DNA of 64,000 nucleotides from Streptomyces endocoffeicus (GTDB lineage: Bacteria; Actinomycetota; Actinomycetes; Streptomycetales; Streptomycetaceae): positions 124,001 to 188,000 of the forward strand of contig NZ_JAERRG010000011.1 in the NCBI RefSeq assembly GCF_016741935.1. The letters are read 5' to 3'. The notes beneath the pieces were generated by a model that was given only the letters and a program-made list of their open reading frames with translations, did not search any database and had not been told where the DNA came from. Below, in pieces: positions 41,565-50,967 of the stretch (within the stretch, counting starts at the first letter, position 1; every line of letters begins with the position of its first letter). The position numbers and the translations under genes are program-made.

Positions 41565-43438
41565 GCGCTCCGCTGGAGGTGCCCTGACCTACGTGTCGCG
41601 CAGGGGCTGGCCGCGTCGCGTGCCGTCGGCACCGTGCCACGCGCCGGACGCTTCCGGTCGCGGCGCAGCAGCCCCACCGACCAGATCGCCACCGGAGCCA
41701 GACACAGGGCCAGGGCGAGCACCGCCCAGATCCGCATCACCGCATGGGTGTGACCCAGGGAGAACGAGCCGACCAGCGAGGAGCCGAACACCCCCGCCCA
41801 CAGCAGATGGATACGGAACGTGGAGAGCCGGTCGGGGCTGGACGAGTCGCCCTTGGGCGTGACCACGAACCGGCTGGTGCGCCGCAGCACCGCGTCGCAC
41901 AGCGACTTGGCGTAGATCGGCGCGGACAGCGCCGAGAGCAGCATCCCGGCCAGCCCGCCGGAGCCCTCCGGCTCGTGCGGGGAGACGTTGTGCCGCCGGT
42001 TCCAGACATACAGCCCGATCTGGAGCATCGCCGCGTCGCTGTAGAGCATCATCCACATCTCGGCCGGGATGTGGATTCCGGCGGCGCCCAGCACCAGGAA
42101 CAGCGCGCACGACAGCGCGGAGAGGAGCCAGTTGAGCGCGGTCATCGGGTAGTACGCGATCATCAGCGAGTAGTTCAGCAGCTTGCCCGGCGACAGGGTG
42201 AACGGGCCCTTCCAGAACTGCTTGAGCACGGTCTCGTAGGTGCCGCGGCTCCACCGCATCTGCTGGGTGAAGAAGTCCGTCCAGGTGCTCGGGCCCTCGC
42301 CGACCGCGAGCACATCGGGGGTGTAGACCGAGCGCCACTTCTTCCGGGTCGCCGGGTTGCGGTGGCGGTGCAGCTCGAAACCGGTGGCCATGTCCTCGGT
42401 GATCGAGTCGTACAGCCCGCCGATCGAGCGCAGCGCGCTGATCCGCACCGTGTTGTTGGTGCCCACGAACATCGGGCCGCCATAGGCGTTTCCGGCCCGC
42501 TGGATCAGCGCGTGGAAAAGGAACTGCTGGCTTTCGGCGGCCTTGGTGACCGGGGTGTCGTAATTCCCGTAGACCTGCGGGCCGACCACGAAGGCGATAT
42601 CCGGATCCCGGAAGTAACCCAGCATGCGCTCCAGGAAGTTGGGCAGCGGCACATGGTCGGTGTCCACACATGCCATGAATTCATAACCGTCGCCGTGCGC
42701 GTCCAGCCAGGCGTTGTAATTCCCGTGCTTGGTCCGCGCCCGGAAAGCGCCCTTCGGCTGATTCCACTTCTCGATGCCCTTGCGTGAGAAGTGCCGTACG
42801 CCCAGCCGTTTGCACAGCGCCTTGACCTCGTCGTCGTCCCCCTCGTCGAGCAGCCAGACGTCCAGCGGCCCGGTGTGCCGGATCCGCACCGCCCCCTCCA
42901 GCGTGGCCCGGACCATCGCGATCGGCTCCTTGCCGGGCACGAAGCTGGTCAGGAACGCCACCCGGGTCCCCGGCTCGGCCACCACCGGCACCGGATCCCG
43001 CGCCACCAGCGTGGCATGGGCGTTGGAGACGACCGTGAACAGGCGAAACCCCTCGATCAGCGCGATCGAGACCAGCATCGCCAGATCCGCCGCCCGCTGC
43101 CACCCCGGCGCGTAGTCGCGCTCCACCCAGTGGTCGGGGTGCAGCAGCCACAGCAGCAGCACCGCCGAGCACATCGGCGCCGCGCACAGCAGCAGCGCGG
43201 CCCGGATCCGGTGCGGCTCCTGCGCCAGCAGGCTCCGGCAGCGCACCCGGTAGGGGCGGTCCATGGGGGCTTTGGTCAGCGGGCCCGCCAGTTCGCTGTA
43301 CCGCTTGTACTCGTACACCGGGGCGGGACGGTGGTGCGGGACGCGGGAATCCGACGCGGTACGCGCGGGCGGCGGCCCGGCTACGGCGCGTGCGGTGGTT
43401 TTCCGGGGGGAATCTCTGACGGGGGTCGGTGCAGACAT
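41561..43438 (-). CDS. Cellulose-synthase-like GT2 membrane glycosyltransferase
   Basis: A 625-residue processive family 2 glycosyltransferase. Two helices lie before the catalytic domain (about 78-138). The D, DxD, TED and QxxRW elements are all present: LLDEGDDDE (Asp198), ACVDTDHVP (Asp259/261), SITEDMATGFELH (Glu348/Asp349) and FTQQMRWSRGT (392-396). Five or six helices follow. It would polymerise a beta-glucan from a UDP-sugar and extrude it. The N-terminal 60 residues are hydrophilic and Pro/Arg-rich. There is no glxA-type copper oxidase gene beside it. The ATG at 43438 has GGGAG 7 nt upstream. Confidence 0.88.
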   Translation of the reverse strand: MSAPTPVRDSPRKTTARAVAGPPPARTASDSRVPHHRPAPVYEYKRYSELAGPLTKAPMDRPYRVRCRSLLAQEPHRIRAALLLCAAPMCSAVLLLWLLHPDHWVERDYAPGWQRAADLAMLVSIALIEGFRLFTVVSNAHATLVARDPVPVVAEPGTRVAFLTSFVPGKEPIAMVRATLEGAVRIRHTGPLDVWLLDEGDDDEVKALCKRLGVRHFSRKGIEKWNQPKGAFRARTKHGNYNAWLDAHGDGYEFMACVDTDHVPLPNFLERMLGYFRDPDIAFVVGPQVYGNYDTPVTKAAESQQFLFHALIQRAGNAYGGPMFVGTNNTVRISALRSIGGLYDSITEDMATGFELHRHRNPATRKKWRSVYTPDVLAVGEGPSTWTDFFTQQMRWSRGTYETVLKQFWKGPFTLSPGKLLNYSLMIAYYPMTALNWLLSALSCALFLVLGAAGIHIPAEMWMMLYSDAAMLQIGLYVWNRRHNVSPHEPEGSGGLAGMLLSALSAPIYAKSLCDAVLRRTSRFVVTPKGDSSSPDRLSTFRIHLLWAGVFGSSLVGSFSLGHTHAVMRIWAVLALALCLAPVAIWSVGLLRRDRKRPARGTVPTARDAASPCATRRSGHLQRSA

Positions 43439-43715
43439 CTGGGCACTCCCGCGGGGCTGGCTCGAACCGAATGTCGCGCCACGATGACCCATACGGGCCA
43501 TATTCTTCAGGTCATCGCGCGAGATGAGAAGGTAACAATCCCATGGGGCATGAGCGTGCACATCGGATATTCGGCGCGCCATTGTTGACGGTCCGTAAGG
43601 CATCCACTCCGACGGCCCAGCGGCGCGCGTCTTACGTGATTTACATCCCGCCGTCTGGCAGGGTCGGCACCGATCGAAGCCCATCGGAATACGGAGGATG
43701 GGGCGCAGTCGCCCG

Positions 43716-44903
43716 ATGAGAGTCCTGCACATCATCTCCCGCCTCGGGGCCGGAGGAGCCGAACAGCAACTGCGGCTGCTGCTGCGCCATGTGCCGGTGC
43801 GCTGTGACGTCATCGCCCTCTCGGGCCCCGGCGCCACCGCGCACGGCATCCGCGCGGACGGCATCCCGGTCACCCATCTGCCCCTGGACGGCGGGCGAGA
43901 GCGGCAGCTCAGCACCGTGCCCAGGCTGGTGCGGATCATCCGGTCCGGCGGCTACGACCTGGTGCACACCCATCTGTACCGGGCGTGCGTGCTCGGCCGG
44001 ATCGCCGCCCGGCTGGCCGGGGTGCGGGCGGTCATCGCCACCGAACACGGCCTGGGCGAGCGGCGGATCGACGGCCGTCCGCTCAACGCCGCCCTCCGCG
44101 CCCGCTATCTCGCCGCCGAGCGGCTGGGCTCGGCGACCGTCGCCGTCTCGGCCGCCGTGGCCGACCGGCTGCGCGACTGGGGCGTGCCCAACCGCCGGAT
44201 CCATCTGGTGCCCAACGGGATCGAGGCCCGCCACTTCCGCTTCGAGCCGACCGCGCGGGCGGCCGCCCGCGCCCGGCTCGGCATCCCCGACCGGGCCTTC
44301 GTGGTCGGCGGGGTGGGGCGCCTGGTGGCGGACAAGCGGTTCGACACGGCGGTGCGGGCGGTCGCCGAGGTGCCGGACGTCCGGCTGCTGCTGGTCGGCG
44401 AGGGCCCCGAGCGGCCCGCCCTGGAGGACCTGGCCGCCCGGCTCGGCGTGGCCGACCGGGTCCGGCTGCTGGGGGAGCGGGACGGCGCGGTGGCCCCGGC
44501 CGACGACCGGCCCGCGGGGCTGCCCGCGCTGCTGGCCGCCATGGACGTCCTGGTCTCGCCGTCCGCCGAGGAGGCGTTCGGCCTCGCGGCGCTGGAGGGG
44601 CTCGCGGCCGGGCTGCCGGTGCTGCACACCGTCTGCCCCGCCCTCGACGAACTCCCCCACGGCGCGGCGCCCGGCGCCCGCCGCATCGCCCCCGGCCCGG
44701 CCGCCCTCGCCGCCGCCCTGCGCGCGCAGGCCGCCCAGGGCCCGCTGCGCTTCCCGGTCCCGGACGCCGTCGACCGCTACGACATCGCCCGCGGCGCCCG
44801 CCGTCTGATGGACCTCTACGACCGCACCACCACCTGCGGCCCGGACGGCTGTCTGCGGGTGCCGGTCAGCCGCATGCCGCGGCGCGGCGCGCCCGCGGGC
44901 TGA
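43716..44903 (+). CDS. GT4 family glycosyltransferase
   Basis: A 395-residue GT-B glycosyltransferase. The N-terminal domain starts MRVLHIISRLGAGGAEQQLRLLL, and YDLVHTHLYRACVLGRIAARL marks the acceptor side. The C-terminal nucleotide-sugar site includes VGGVGRLVADKRFDTAVRAV and the E-x7-E motif SPSAEEAFGLAALEGLAAGLPVL. It is divergent from the GT2 gene across a 277-bp region with no recognisable gene. Acceptor and sugar are unknown; exopolysaccharide decoration is likely from context. An ATG at 43698 lies directly against GGAGG and is less likely. Confidence 0.85.
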   Translation: MRVLHIISRLGAGGAEQQLRLLLRHVPVRCDVIALSGPGATAHGIRADGIPVTHLPLDGGRERQLSTVPRLVRIIRSGGYDLVHTHLYRACVLGRIAARLAGVRAVIATEHGLGERRIDGRPLNAALRARYLAAERLGSATVAVSAAVADRLRDWGVPNRRIHLVPNGIEARHFRFEPTARAAARARLGIPDRAFVVGGVGRLVADKRFDTAVRAVAEVPDVRLLLVGEGPERPALEDLAARLGVADRVRLLGERDGAVAPADDRPAGLPALLAAMDVLVSPSAEEAFGLAALEGLAAGLPVLHTVCPALDELPHGAAPGARRIAPGPAALAAALRAQAAQGPLRFPVPDAVDRYDIARGARRLMDLYDRTTTCGPDGCLRVPVSRMPRRGAPAG

Positions 44904-45258
44904 GACGGCTCCGGCGACGGGGGATCAGCCGCGCGGCGCGGACCCGCCGCCGCCGTTGGGGACCGGCACCACGTCGCGCACGGGTTGGACCAGGGGGTGG
45001 AGGCTGAGCGGCGCGGCGGTGCCCGGCAGCGCGGTCATGCCCGTGGCCCCGCACAGCGCGACCATCGGCGGATCACGGCGGCGCTCCAGCCGGACCTTGG
45101 TGAACCGCGCCACCAGCATCAGCGCGAGGGCCGCCACCACGAGCCGCGGGAACAGACAGCCCGGCCACCCCCAGGCCGTCGATGCCGACCCGGATGGCGG
45201 GGAGGGCCGAGGCCCCACAGCACGGTCAGCTTTTACTGCCCGAAGCGTTGGTCATGCT
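44904..45258. other. Gap with possible decayed gene
   Basis: This 355-bp gap between the GT4 and AraC stops contains only the doubtful minus-strand fragment listed separately, and no strong terminator. Confidence 0.5.
44925..45218 (-). pseudogene. Possible remnant of a membrane protein gene
   Basis: A 97-codon frame whose middle reads RLVVAALALMLVARFTKVRL followed by DPPMVALCGATGMTALPG, which looks like one membrane helix and a soluble tail. A neighbouring frame upstream gives AIRVGIDGLGVAGL, suggesting that a frameshift near 45150 broke a longer protein. I do not recognise the family. It could also be chance. Confidence 0.25.
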
Positions 45259-46191
45259 TCATGCCGACGCGCGGTGTGCCCGGGGGCTCTGGCCGCGCTC
45301 GCGCTTGAACGCGGCGCTGAGGGCGAACGCGCTGCCGTAGCCGACCCGCCGGGCCACCGCCGCCAGGGTGTGCTCCGGATCCCGGAGCAGATCCGCCGCG
45401 AGCGCCAGCCGCCAGCCGGTCAGATACGCCATGGGCGGCTCGCCCACCAGCGCGGTGAAGCGCCGGGCCAGCGCCGCCCGCGAGACACCCGTCTCGGCGG
45501 CGAGCCCGGCCACGGTCCACGGATGGGCCGGGTTGTTCTGGAGCAGCCGCAGGGCACGGCCCACCACCGGGTCGCCCAGCGCCCGGTACCAGCCGGGCGC
45601 GCGGGCCTCCGGCCGGGAGAACCAGGCCCGCAGCACCGAGATCAGCAGCAGATCCAGCAGCCGGTCCAGGACCGCCTCCTGCCCGGGTTCGTCCTTGACG
45701 ATCTCCTCGCCCAGCCAGGGCATCAGGGGGCAGTCCCATACCTCGCCGTCCAGCGCCAGCAGCGGGGGCAGCGCGTCCAGCAGCCGCCCGCTGATCTCCC
45801 CGTCCAGCAGATAGCTGCCGATGAGCATCGTGGCCGAACCGTCCGGGCTGTTGCCCCAGGTGCGCACCCCCAGCGCCATCGCCTCGGCCAGATCGGCGCC
45901 GTCCGCCGTGCGGCACACCTCACCGGGGAGGATCCACGCCCGCGGGGCGGTCGCGGGGTCATCGGCCACCGTGTACGGATCCGGGCCGCGCGCGATCGCC
46001 ACGTCCCCCGGGCGCAGCCGCACCGCCTCGCCCGCGTCCGGCACCACCCACGCCTCGCCGCGCGCCATGGTCATCACGCACAGCGGGGCCCGGTCCTCGA
46101 TCCGCACCGCCCAGGGCGGCTCCATCACGACCCGCAGCAGAAAGGCCCCCCGGGCCCGCGGGCCGTCCAGCAGACTCGCCAGCGCGTCCAT
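45259..46191 (-). CDS. AraC-family regulator with cupin domain
   Basis: A 310-residue regulator. The N-terminal cupin_6-type sensor (about 1-190) contains LCVMTMARGEAWVVPDAGE and GDVAIARGPDPYTV. The C-terminal AraC helix-turn-helix pair (about 210-305) includes WTVAGLAAETGVSRAALARRF and LAAVARRVGYGSAFALSAAFKRERGQSP. It is divergent from an NmrA-like reductase gene, 81 bp away. Such pairs usually form a redox- or electrophile-responsive unit in which the AraC protein controls the reductase. The ATG at 46191 is the first good start. Confidence 0.88.
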   Translation of the reverse strand: MDALASLLDGPRARGAFLLRVVMEPPWAVRIEDRAPLCVMTMARGEAWVVPDAGEAVRLRPGDVAIARGPDPYTVADDPATAPRAWILPGEVCRTADGADLAEAMALGVRTWGNSPDGSATMLIGSYLLDGEISGRLLDALPPLLALDGEVWDCPLMPWLGEEIVKDEPGQEAVLDRLLDLLLISVLRAWFSRPEARAPGWYRALGDPVVGRALRLLQNNPAHPWTVAGLAAETGVSRAALARRFTALVGEPPMAYLTGWRLALAADLLRDPEHTLAAVARRVGYGSAFALSAAFKRERGQSPRAHRASA

Positions 46192-46272
46192 GGCGCACAG
46201 CGTAGACGCTCGCGCATGCGACGGAGCCTCTCGGCCATGGCCCGTCTCACCAGCCGCGAGTTGACTGGCCGT

Positions 46273-47130
46273 ATGACGACACAGCACACGGAAACACAGG
46301 CCACGGAGCGCACGACCGTTCTGGTGCTCGGCGGCACCGGCAAGACCGGCCGCCGGGTCGCGGACCGGCTGAGCCGGGCCGGACACCCGGTGCGGATCGG
46401 CTCCCGGTCCGGCGAGACGCCGTTCGACTGGGAGGACCCGCGCACCTGGGAGCCCGCGCTGGACGGGGCCGCCGCCGCGTACATCGCCTACTACCCGGAC
46501 GTCTGCGACCCGGGAGCCGCCGCCACCCTCCGCGCCTTCGCCGAACGGGCGGCCGAGCGCGGAACCCGGCGGCTGGTGCTGCTTTCCGCCCGGGGTGTGG
46601 AGGCGGCGCTGCCCGCCGAGGAGGCGGTGCGGGTGCCGGGCGTGGCGGCCACCGTGCTGCGGGCGAGCTGGTTCTTCCAGAACTTCGACGAGGGCATTCT
46701 GCGCGACGGGGTGCTCGACGGCGAGATCGTCTTCCCGGCGGGGGACGTCAAGGAGCCCTTCGTGGACGCCGACGACATCGCCGAGGTCGCGGTCGCGGCG
46801 CTGACCGGGGACGGAGCCGGAGACCGGACGTACGAGATCACCGGGCCGAGGCTGCTGACCTTCGCCGAGGCGGCCACGGAGATCGCCGGGGCGACGGGCC
46901 GCGCGGTGCGCTATGTGCCGGTCTCCGCCGAGAGTTACGGGGCCGCGCTGGTGCGCGACCACGGGCTGCCGGACGAGCTGGGGGCGTTTCTGACCGAGCT
47001 GTTCGCCACCTTGCTGGACGGGCGCAACGCACATCTGACGGACGACGTCCGGCGCGTCCTGGGGCGCGAGCCCGGGGACTTCGCGGACTTCGTGCGGCGG
47101 GCCGCGCGGGGCGGGGTCTGGGCCGGCTGA
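46273..47130 (+). CDS. NmrA-like NAD(P)-binding protein
   Basis: A 285-residue atypical SDR. The NAD(P) motif is VLVLGGTGKTGRRVADRL near residue 16. Downstream lie LRASWFFQNFDEGILRDG and the FVDADDIAEVAVAAL block typical of the NmrA/QOR2 group. These proteins reduce quinones or sense the NADP redox state. It is divergent from the AraC gene, its probable regulator. Two copies of a 19-bp sequence follow the stop at 47150-47195. A second NmrA-type gene lies at 50968. Confidence 0.87.
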   Translation: MTTQHTETQATERTTVLVLGGTGKTGRRVADRLSRAGHPVRIGSRSGETPFDWEDPRTWEPALDGAAAAYIAYYPDVCDPGAAATLRAFAERAAERGTRRLVLLSARGVEAALPAEEAVRVPGVAATVLRASWFFQNFDEGILRDGVLDGEIVFPAGDVKEPFVDADDIAEVAVAALTGDGAGDRTYEITGPRLLTFAEAATEIAGATGRAVRYVPVSAESYGAALVRDHGLPDELGAFLTELFATLLDGRNAHLTDDVRRVLGREPGDFADFVRRAARGGVWAG

Positions 47131-47149
47131 GGCGCGACGGATACCGCTG

Positions 47150-47195
47150 CCTTCCGCGGGGTGTCCGCGGCGCCGGCCTTCCGCGGGGTGTCCGC
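47150..47195. repeat. 19-bp direct repeat
   Basis: CCTTCCGCGGGGTGTCCGC at 47150-47168 and 47177-47195, between the convergent NmrA and SpoIIE-type genes. Confidence 0.7.
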
Positions 47196-47208
47196 CCTCC
47201 GTGGTGCG

Positions 47209-49824
47209 TCAGGGGAGCGGCTGTTCGGTCCAGATGCACTTGCCGGTGGGCGTGTAGCGGGTGCCCCAGCGGTGGGAGAGGGCCGAGACCAGCTGGAGCC
47301 CGCGCCCGCCCTCGTCGGTCTCCGAGGCATGGCGGATCCGGGGCGTGGTCAAGGAGCCGTCGGTCACCTCGCAGATCAGCCCCTCGCCGCGCAGCAGCCG
47401 CAGCTCGACCGGGCCCCTGCCGTGCCGGATCGCGTTCGCGACCAACTCGCTGACCAGCAGCTCCGCGGTGGGGGTGAGCGGGGCCAGCTCCCAGCGGATC
47501 AGCTGGTCCCGGACGTGATCGCGCGCCTCGCCCGCGGCGATCGGCCCCTCGGACAGCGGCCATGCGGCGATGTGGTCGGGGGCGAGCGCATGGGTACGGG
47601 CGATGAGCAGTGCCGCGTCATCGGCGGTGAGCTGCTTCTCCGGCAGCAACTCGGCGAGCACCTCGTCGCACAGCCGCTCCAGCGACGCGTTCTCGTCCCG
47701 TTCTCCGTCGCGCCGTTCTCCGTAGCCCCGTTCTCCATAGCCCCGTTCTCCGTCGCGCCGGGCGTCCCCCGGGCCGGGCGCGCGGGCCGCGCTGGACAGC
47801 GCGCTCGCCAGCTGCCGCATCCCGCGGTCGATGTCCCGGGCGGCGGATTCCACCAGACCGTCGGTGTACAGCGCCAGCAGACTGCCCTCCTCCAGACTCA
47901 CCTCGGTGGTCTCGAACGGCGGCTGGGCCGCGCCCAGCGGTGGATCGGGGGCGCCGCCGGCGAAGCGGACCGGATGGCCGGGGCGTACGACGGCAGGCGG
48001 CGGATGTCCGGCGCTGGAGAAGACGCAGGTGGCGGCGACCGGGTCGTACACGGCGTACAGGCAGGTCGCGTAGAGGTTGTCGCCCAGCTCGCTCACCACG
48101 TCATTGAGCCGGGTGAGCAACTCGGCGGGCGGAAACTCCAGTTCGGCCAGGGTGTTCACGGCGGTGCGCAGCCGGCCCATGGTGGCCGCCTCGGACAGCC
48201 CGTGACCCATCACATCGCCGATGACCAGGGCCACCCGGGCGCCGGACAGCGGGATCACGTCGTACCAGTCACCGCCCACGTCGATGCCCTCGCTGGCGGG
48301 CAGATAGCGGGCGGCGGTGGTGACCGAGGACAGCGACGGCAGAGCACGGGGCAGCAGCCCCCGCTGGAGCTCCTTGGCCCGGGTGTGCTCCACGTCGTAG
48401 AGCCGGGCGCGTTCGATGGCCTGCCCCATCAGCCCGCTGAGCGCGGTGAGCAGGGCCCGTTCCTCCGCGTCGAGCCGGCGCGGCTCGGCGAAGGCGACCA
48501 CCGTGCAGCCGATGTTCCGGCCGGAGACGATCAACGGCAGAAAGGCCCATGCCTGCTTCTGCGCCGCGGCGGGCCGCCCGGCCATGGAGGGATAGCGCGC
48601 GGTGTACTCCTCGGCCGACTCGACGAAGGCCGGCGCCCCGGTCTGGTGCACCTCCGAGACCGGCGACACTTCATGGATCGAGGCCCCGTCGATCGACTCC
48701 AGGAAGGGCTGCGGATAGCCGACGGCCCCGGCGATCCGGATCACGTCGCCCTCGATGAGCTGCACCACCATCCCCGAGGCGCCGAACGGCGGCAGCACCC
48801 GGTCGGCGATGGCGTTCACCACGTCGCGCATCGTCAGCGCCTGCGCGAGGGCGTTGGTCAGCTCGCCGATCCGCGCGGTGCGCTCGGCCGCCGCCTGCTC
48901 GGCCGCGGCCCGCTCCGCCTCCCGCGCCCGGCTCGCGGTGATATCGGCGGCGTAGACCGTGAGCCCGTTCGGCACCGGGACCAGCCGCATGGAGTACCAG
49001 CGCTGATTGGTGGGCCAGCGCACCTCGAACCCGACCGGGGTGCCGCTCTCGGCGGCCCGCCGGTAGCGGCTCCGCAGGCCCGGCTCGGCCTCGTCGACAC
49101 TCAGCCGCGCGAAGGCGTCCCACAGCGTCCGGCCGAGAGTCGTCCGGGCGGCGCCGAGCAGCCGCTCCGCCTCGCCGTTGACGAAGGTGATGCGCCAGTC
49201 GCCGTCGACCGCGAAGAACGCGTCGCTCATATGCCAGAGCGCCTGGCTCACCTGGTCGTCCGCCAGCAAAGTGCCGGTGCCGGTGCCGTCCCGGTCCCGG
49301 TCCCGGTTCCGGTCCCGCCCCTGGTCTTGGTTCTGGTCGGGAGGGTCATTCCGCAGCCGCGGGGCGGCCCACGCGGTCAGTGCCTCGACGGCCGCCCACC
49401 GCTCCGGTGCGGGCCGCTCGGCCGGGACCATCAGCACCGACAGCGCGCCGGTGACCCGCTCCGGAGTGATCAGCGGAACCGCCAGCAGCCCGCTTCCGGC
49501 GGGCAGCGCCGGGCCCGTGCCGTCCCCGGTGCCGAGGGTCGGCGCCCACACCGGTGTGCCCTGGGCCATCGCGCGGGCCGGGGCGCTGGCGCCGGCCGGC
49601 TCGACCTCCGCCCAGTCCCGGGCGACCGGACGGATCAGCCCGTGCACCGCCGTGAGCAGCAGCGACCGGGCGCCGGGGGCGCGCAGATGCACCATGCCGC
49701 CGAGACCGCCGGTCTCCGTCACGGCGTGGTCGAGCGCGAAGCCGAGCAGATCGGGGCCGCTCAGCCCGTCACCCGCCTCGGTGATCATGCGTATCCGTGC
49801 GGCGATGGCCACGTCCATGCCCAT
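47209..49824 (-). CDS. GAF-PAS-GAF SpoIIE phosphatase with HATPase_c anti-sigma domain
   Basis: An 871-residue cytoplasmic signalling protein. In order: GAF (about 20-150), an Asp/Arg/Gln-rich linker, PAS (about 190-300, MSDAFFAVDGDWRITFVNGEAERL), GAF (about 320-475), PP2C/SpoIIE phosphatase (about 495-690, with EGIDVGGDWYDVIPL and IGDVMGHG metal-binding Asp residues), a linker of GERGY/GERRD repeats, and a HATPase_c kinase-like domain (about 745-870, LLVSELVANAIRHG and DEGGRGLQL). Such proteins dephosphorylate anti-anti-sigma factors while the HATPase domain may bind or phosphorylate them, steering stress sigma factors. It is downstream of the channel-like gene with a 36-bp gap. Start 49824; 49818 is also possible. 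Confidence 0.92.
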   Translation of the reverse strand: MGMDVAIAARIRMITEAGDGLSGPDLLGFALDHAVTETGGLGGMVHLRAPGARSLLLTAVHGLIRPVARDWAEVEPAGASAPARAMAQGTPVWAPTLGTGDGTGPALPAGSGLLAVPLITPERVTGALSVLMVPAERPAPERWAAVEALTAWAAPRLRNDPPDQNQDQGRDRNRDRDRDGTGTGTLLADDQVSQALWHMSDAFFAVDGDWRITFVNGEAERLLGAARTTLGRTLWDAFARLSVDEAEPGLRSRYRRAAESGTPVGFEVRWPTNQRWYSMRLVPVPNGLTVYAADITASRAREAERAAAEQAAAERTARIGELTNALAQALTMRDVVNAIADRVLPPFGASGMVVQLIEGDVIRIAGAVGYPQPFLESIDGASIHEVSPVSEVHQTGAPAFVESAEEYTARYPSMAGRPAAAQKQAWAFLPLIVSGRNIGCTVVAFAEPRRLDAEERALLTALSGLMGQAIERARLYDVEHTRAKELQRGLLPRALPSLSSVTTAARYLPASEGIDVGGDWYDVIPLSGARVALVIGDVMGHGLSEAATMGRLRTAVNTLAELEFPPAELLTRLNDVVSELGDNLYATCLYAVYDPVAATCVFSSAGHPPPAVVRPGHPVRFAGGAPDPPLGAAQPPFETTEVSLEEGSLLALYTDGLVESAARDIDRGMRQLASALSSAARAPGPGDARRDGERGYGERGYGERRDGERDENASLERLCDEVLAELLPEKQLTADDAALLIARTHALAPDHIAAWPLSEGPIAAGEARDHVRDQLIRWELAPLTPTAELLVSELVANAIRHGRGPVELRLLRGEGLICEVTDGSLTTPRIRHASETDEGGRGLQLVSALSHRWGTRYTPTGKCIWTEQPLP
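47698..47760. repeat. 15-bp coding repeats in the phosphatase linker
   Basis: Four adjacent 15-bp units encode GERGY, GERGY, GERRD and related pentapeptides between the phosphatase and HATPase domains. Copy number could vary between strains. Confidence 0.7.
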
Positions 49825-49860
49825 GGGGAAAATTTACTCCCTTAGAGGTGTATTTCAGTG

Positions 49861-50946
49861 CTAACCCATCGGGCGGCGGTCCACCGGGGTCAGCGGGGAC
49901 CAGACGGGCAGTGCGGTGCGGCGCGGGCCCGACCAGGGGGCCGGGACCGCGTCGATGTCCCGCGCCAGCCGATACGCGAGCGTCTCGTAGTTCACCCGCC
50001 AGCCGCGGAAGTGCGGCCACGCCTCCTCCGCGGTGCGCTCCATCGGATAGCCGTAGGCGCGCATCCGCGCCACCCCGCGCAGGAAGTCCTCGTAGCCGAG
50101 CCGCACCGGATCGTCCGGATGCGGGTCGACGTCGTACGGGATGCCGCGGATATCGGCGATGTCGCGCAGACAGACGAAGCCCGCCCGCAGCGCCAGCCGG
50201 GTCCGGGCCTGCGGCTGCGAGGGGTTGAAGGCGGCCCGCAGCGCCGCCGCGTCCAGCACCGCCAGCAGGGCGATCAGCCAGTTGCGGTCGGCCTTGGGGG
50301 AGCGGAAGTGGATCAGGACCGGATAGGTGGTGTGGGTCTCGCTCACCACGGCGCACCACTGCTCCCAGCCGCGGAAGAGGTCGCCGATGTCGTCCAGCAG
50401 ACCCACCTGGGCGTAGCGGGCGAGGATCTCCGGGCCCCACGGCGGGGCGCCCGCCCGGGTCTGCAACAGGGTGACCTGGGTCTCGCGGCGCTGATAGGCG
50501 TTGTAGAGGGTGGGCAGATAGCCGATCTGCAGACCGACCACGATGGGGCCGGTGGCCGCCGCGCAGAAGTCGATGGCGGTCAGACTGGCCCGGCGGCTAC
50601 TGGCGAAGCCGAGGGTGAAGAGCGAGGACCCGGCCTCGTAGATCCCCTCATGGACCTTGAGACCGCTCACCGAGGCCTCCAGCAGCCCGTAGCCGATCAT
50701 GAAGGAGAGCAGCCAGCCCAGCAGGGTGATCACGATGGACACCGGTGCCACCGGGGCCAGCACCCGGTCCTTCGCCTCGATGCCGTGCAGCCGGTCGGCC
50801 AGGAAGCGGAACGGCCGGCTGACCGAGCGCTGGACGAACCCGGTGAACCCGGCCGGGGTCGGCCGGGGGATGACCAGGGTGCGCAGCACCGAGGAGAAGA
50901 TTCCCAGCACGATGACGGCGCCGATGATGCCCAGCAGTACTCGCAC
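49861..50946 (-). CDS. Ion-channel-like membrane protein
   Basis: A 361-residue membrane protein. Helices lie at about 3-22, 68-95, 105-125 and 130-150. Between the second and third is GSSLFTLGFASSRR, which resembles a pore loop (T-x-G-F) of two-pore potassium channel-like proteins. The C-terminal 200 residues are cytoplasmic, with RRETQVTLLQTRAG and HTTYPVLIHFRSPKADRNW. The filter does not match TVGYG, so ion selectivity is uncertain. It is flanked on the same strand by an NmrA gene (21 bp upstream) and the SpoIIE gene (36 bp downstream). The GTG at 50946 follows GGAAGCG. Confidence 0.6.
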   Translation of the reverse strand: MRVLLGIIGAVIVLGIFSSVLRTLVIPRPTPAGFTGFVQRSVSRPFRFLADRLHGIEAKDRVLAPVAPVSIVITLLGWLLSFMIGYGLLEASVSGLKVHEGIYEAGSSLFTLGFASSRRASLTAIDFCAAATGPIVVGLQIGYLPTLYNAYQRRETQVTLLQTRAGAPPWGPEILARYAQVGLLDDIGDLFRGWEQWCAVVSETHTTYPVLIHFRSPKADRNWLIALLAVLDAAALRAAFNPSQPQARTRLALRAGFVCLRDIADIRGIPYDVDPHPDDPVRLGYEDFLRGVARMRAYGYPMERTAEEAWPHFRGWRVNYETLAYRLARDIDAVPAPWSGPRRTALPVWSPLTPVDRRPMG

Positions 50947-50967
50947 CGCGCTTCCGTTCCGCCCACG

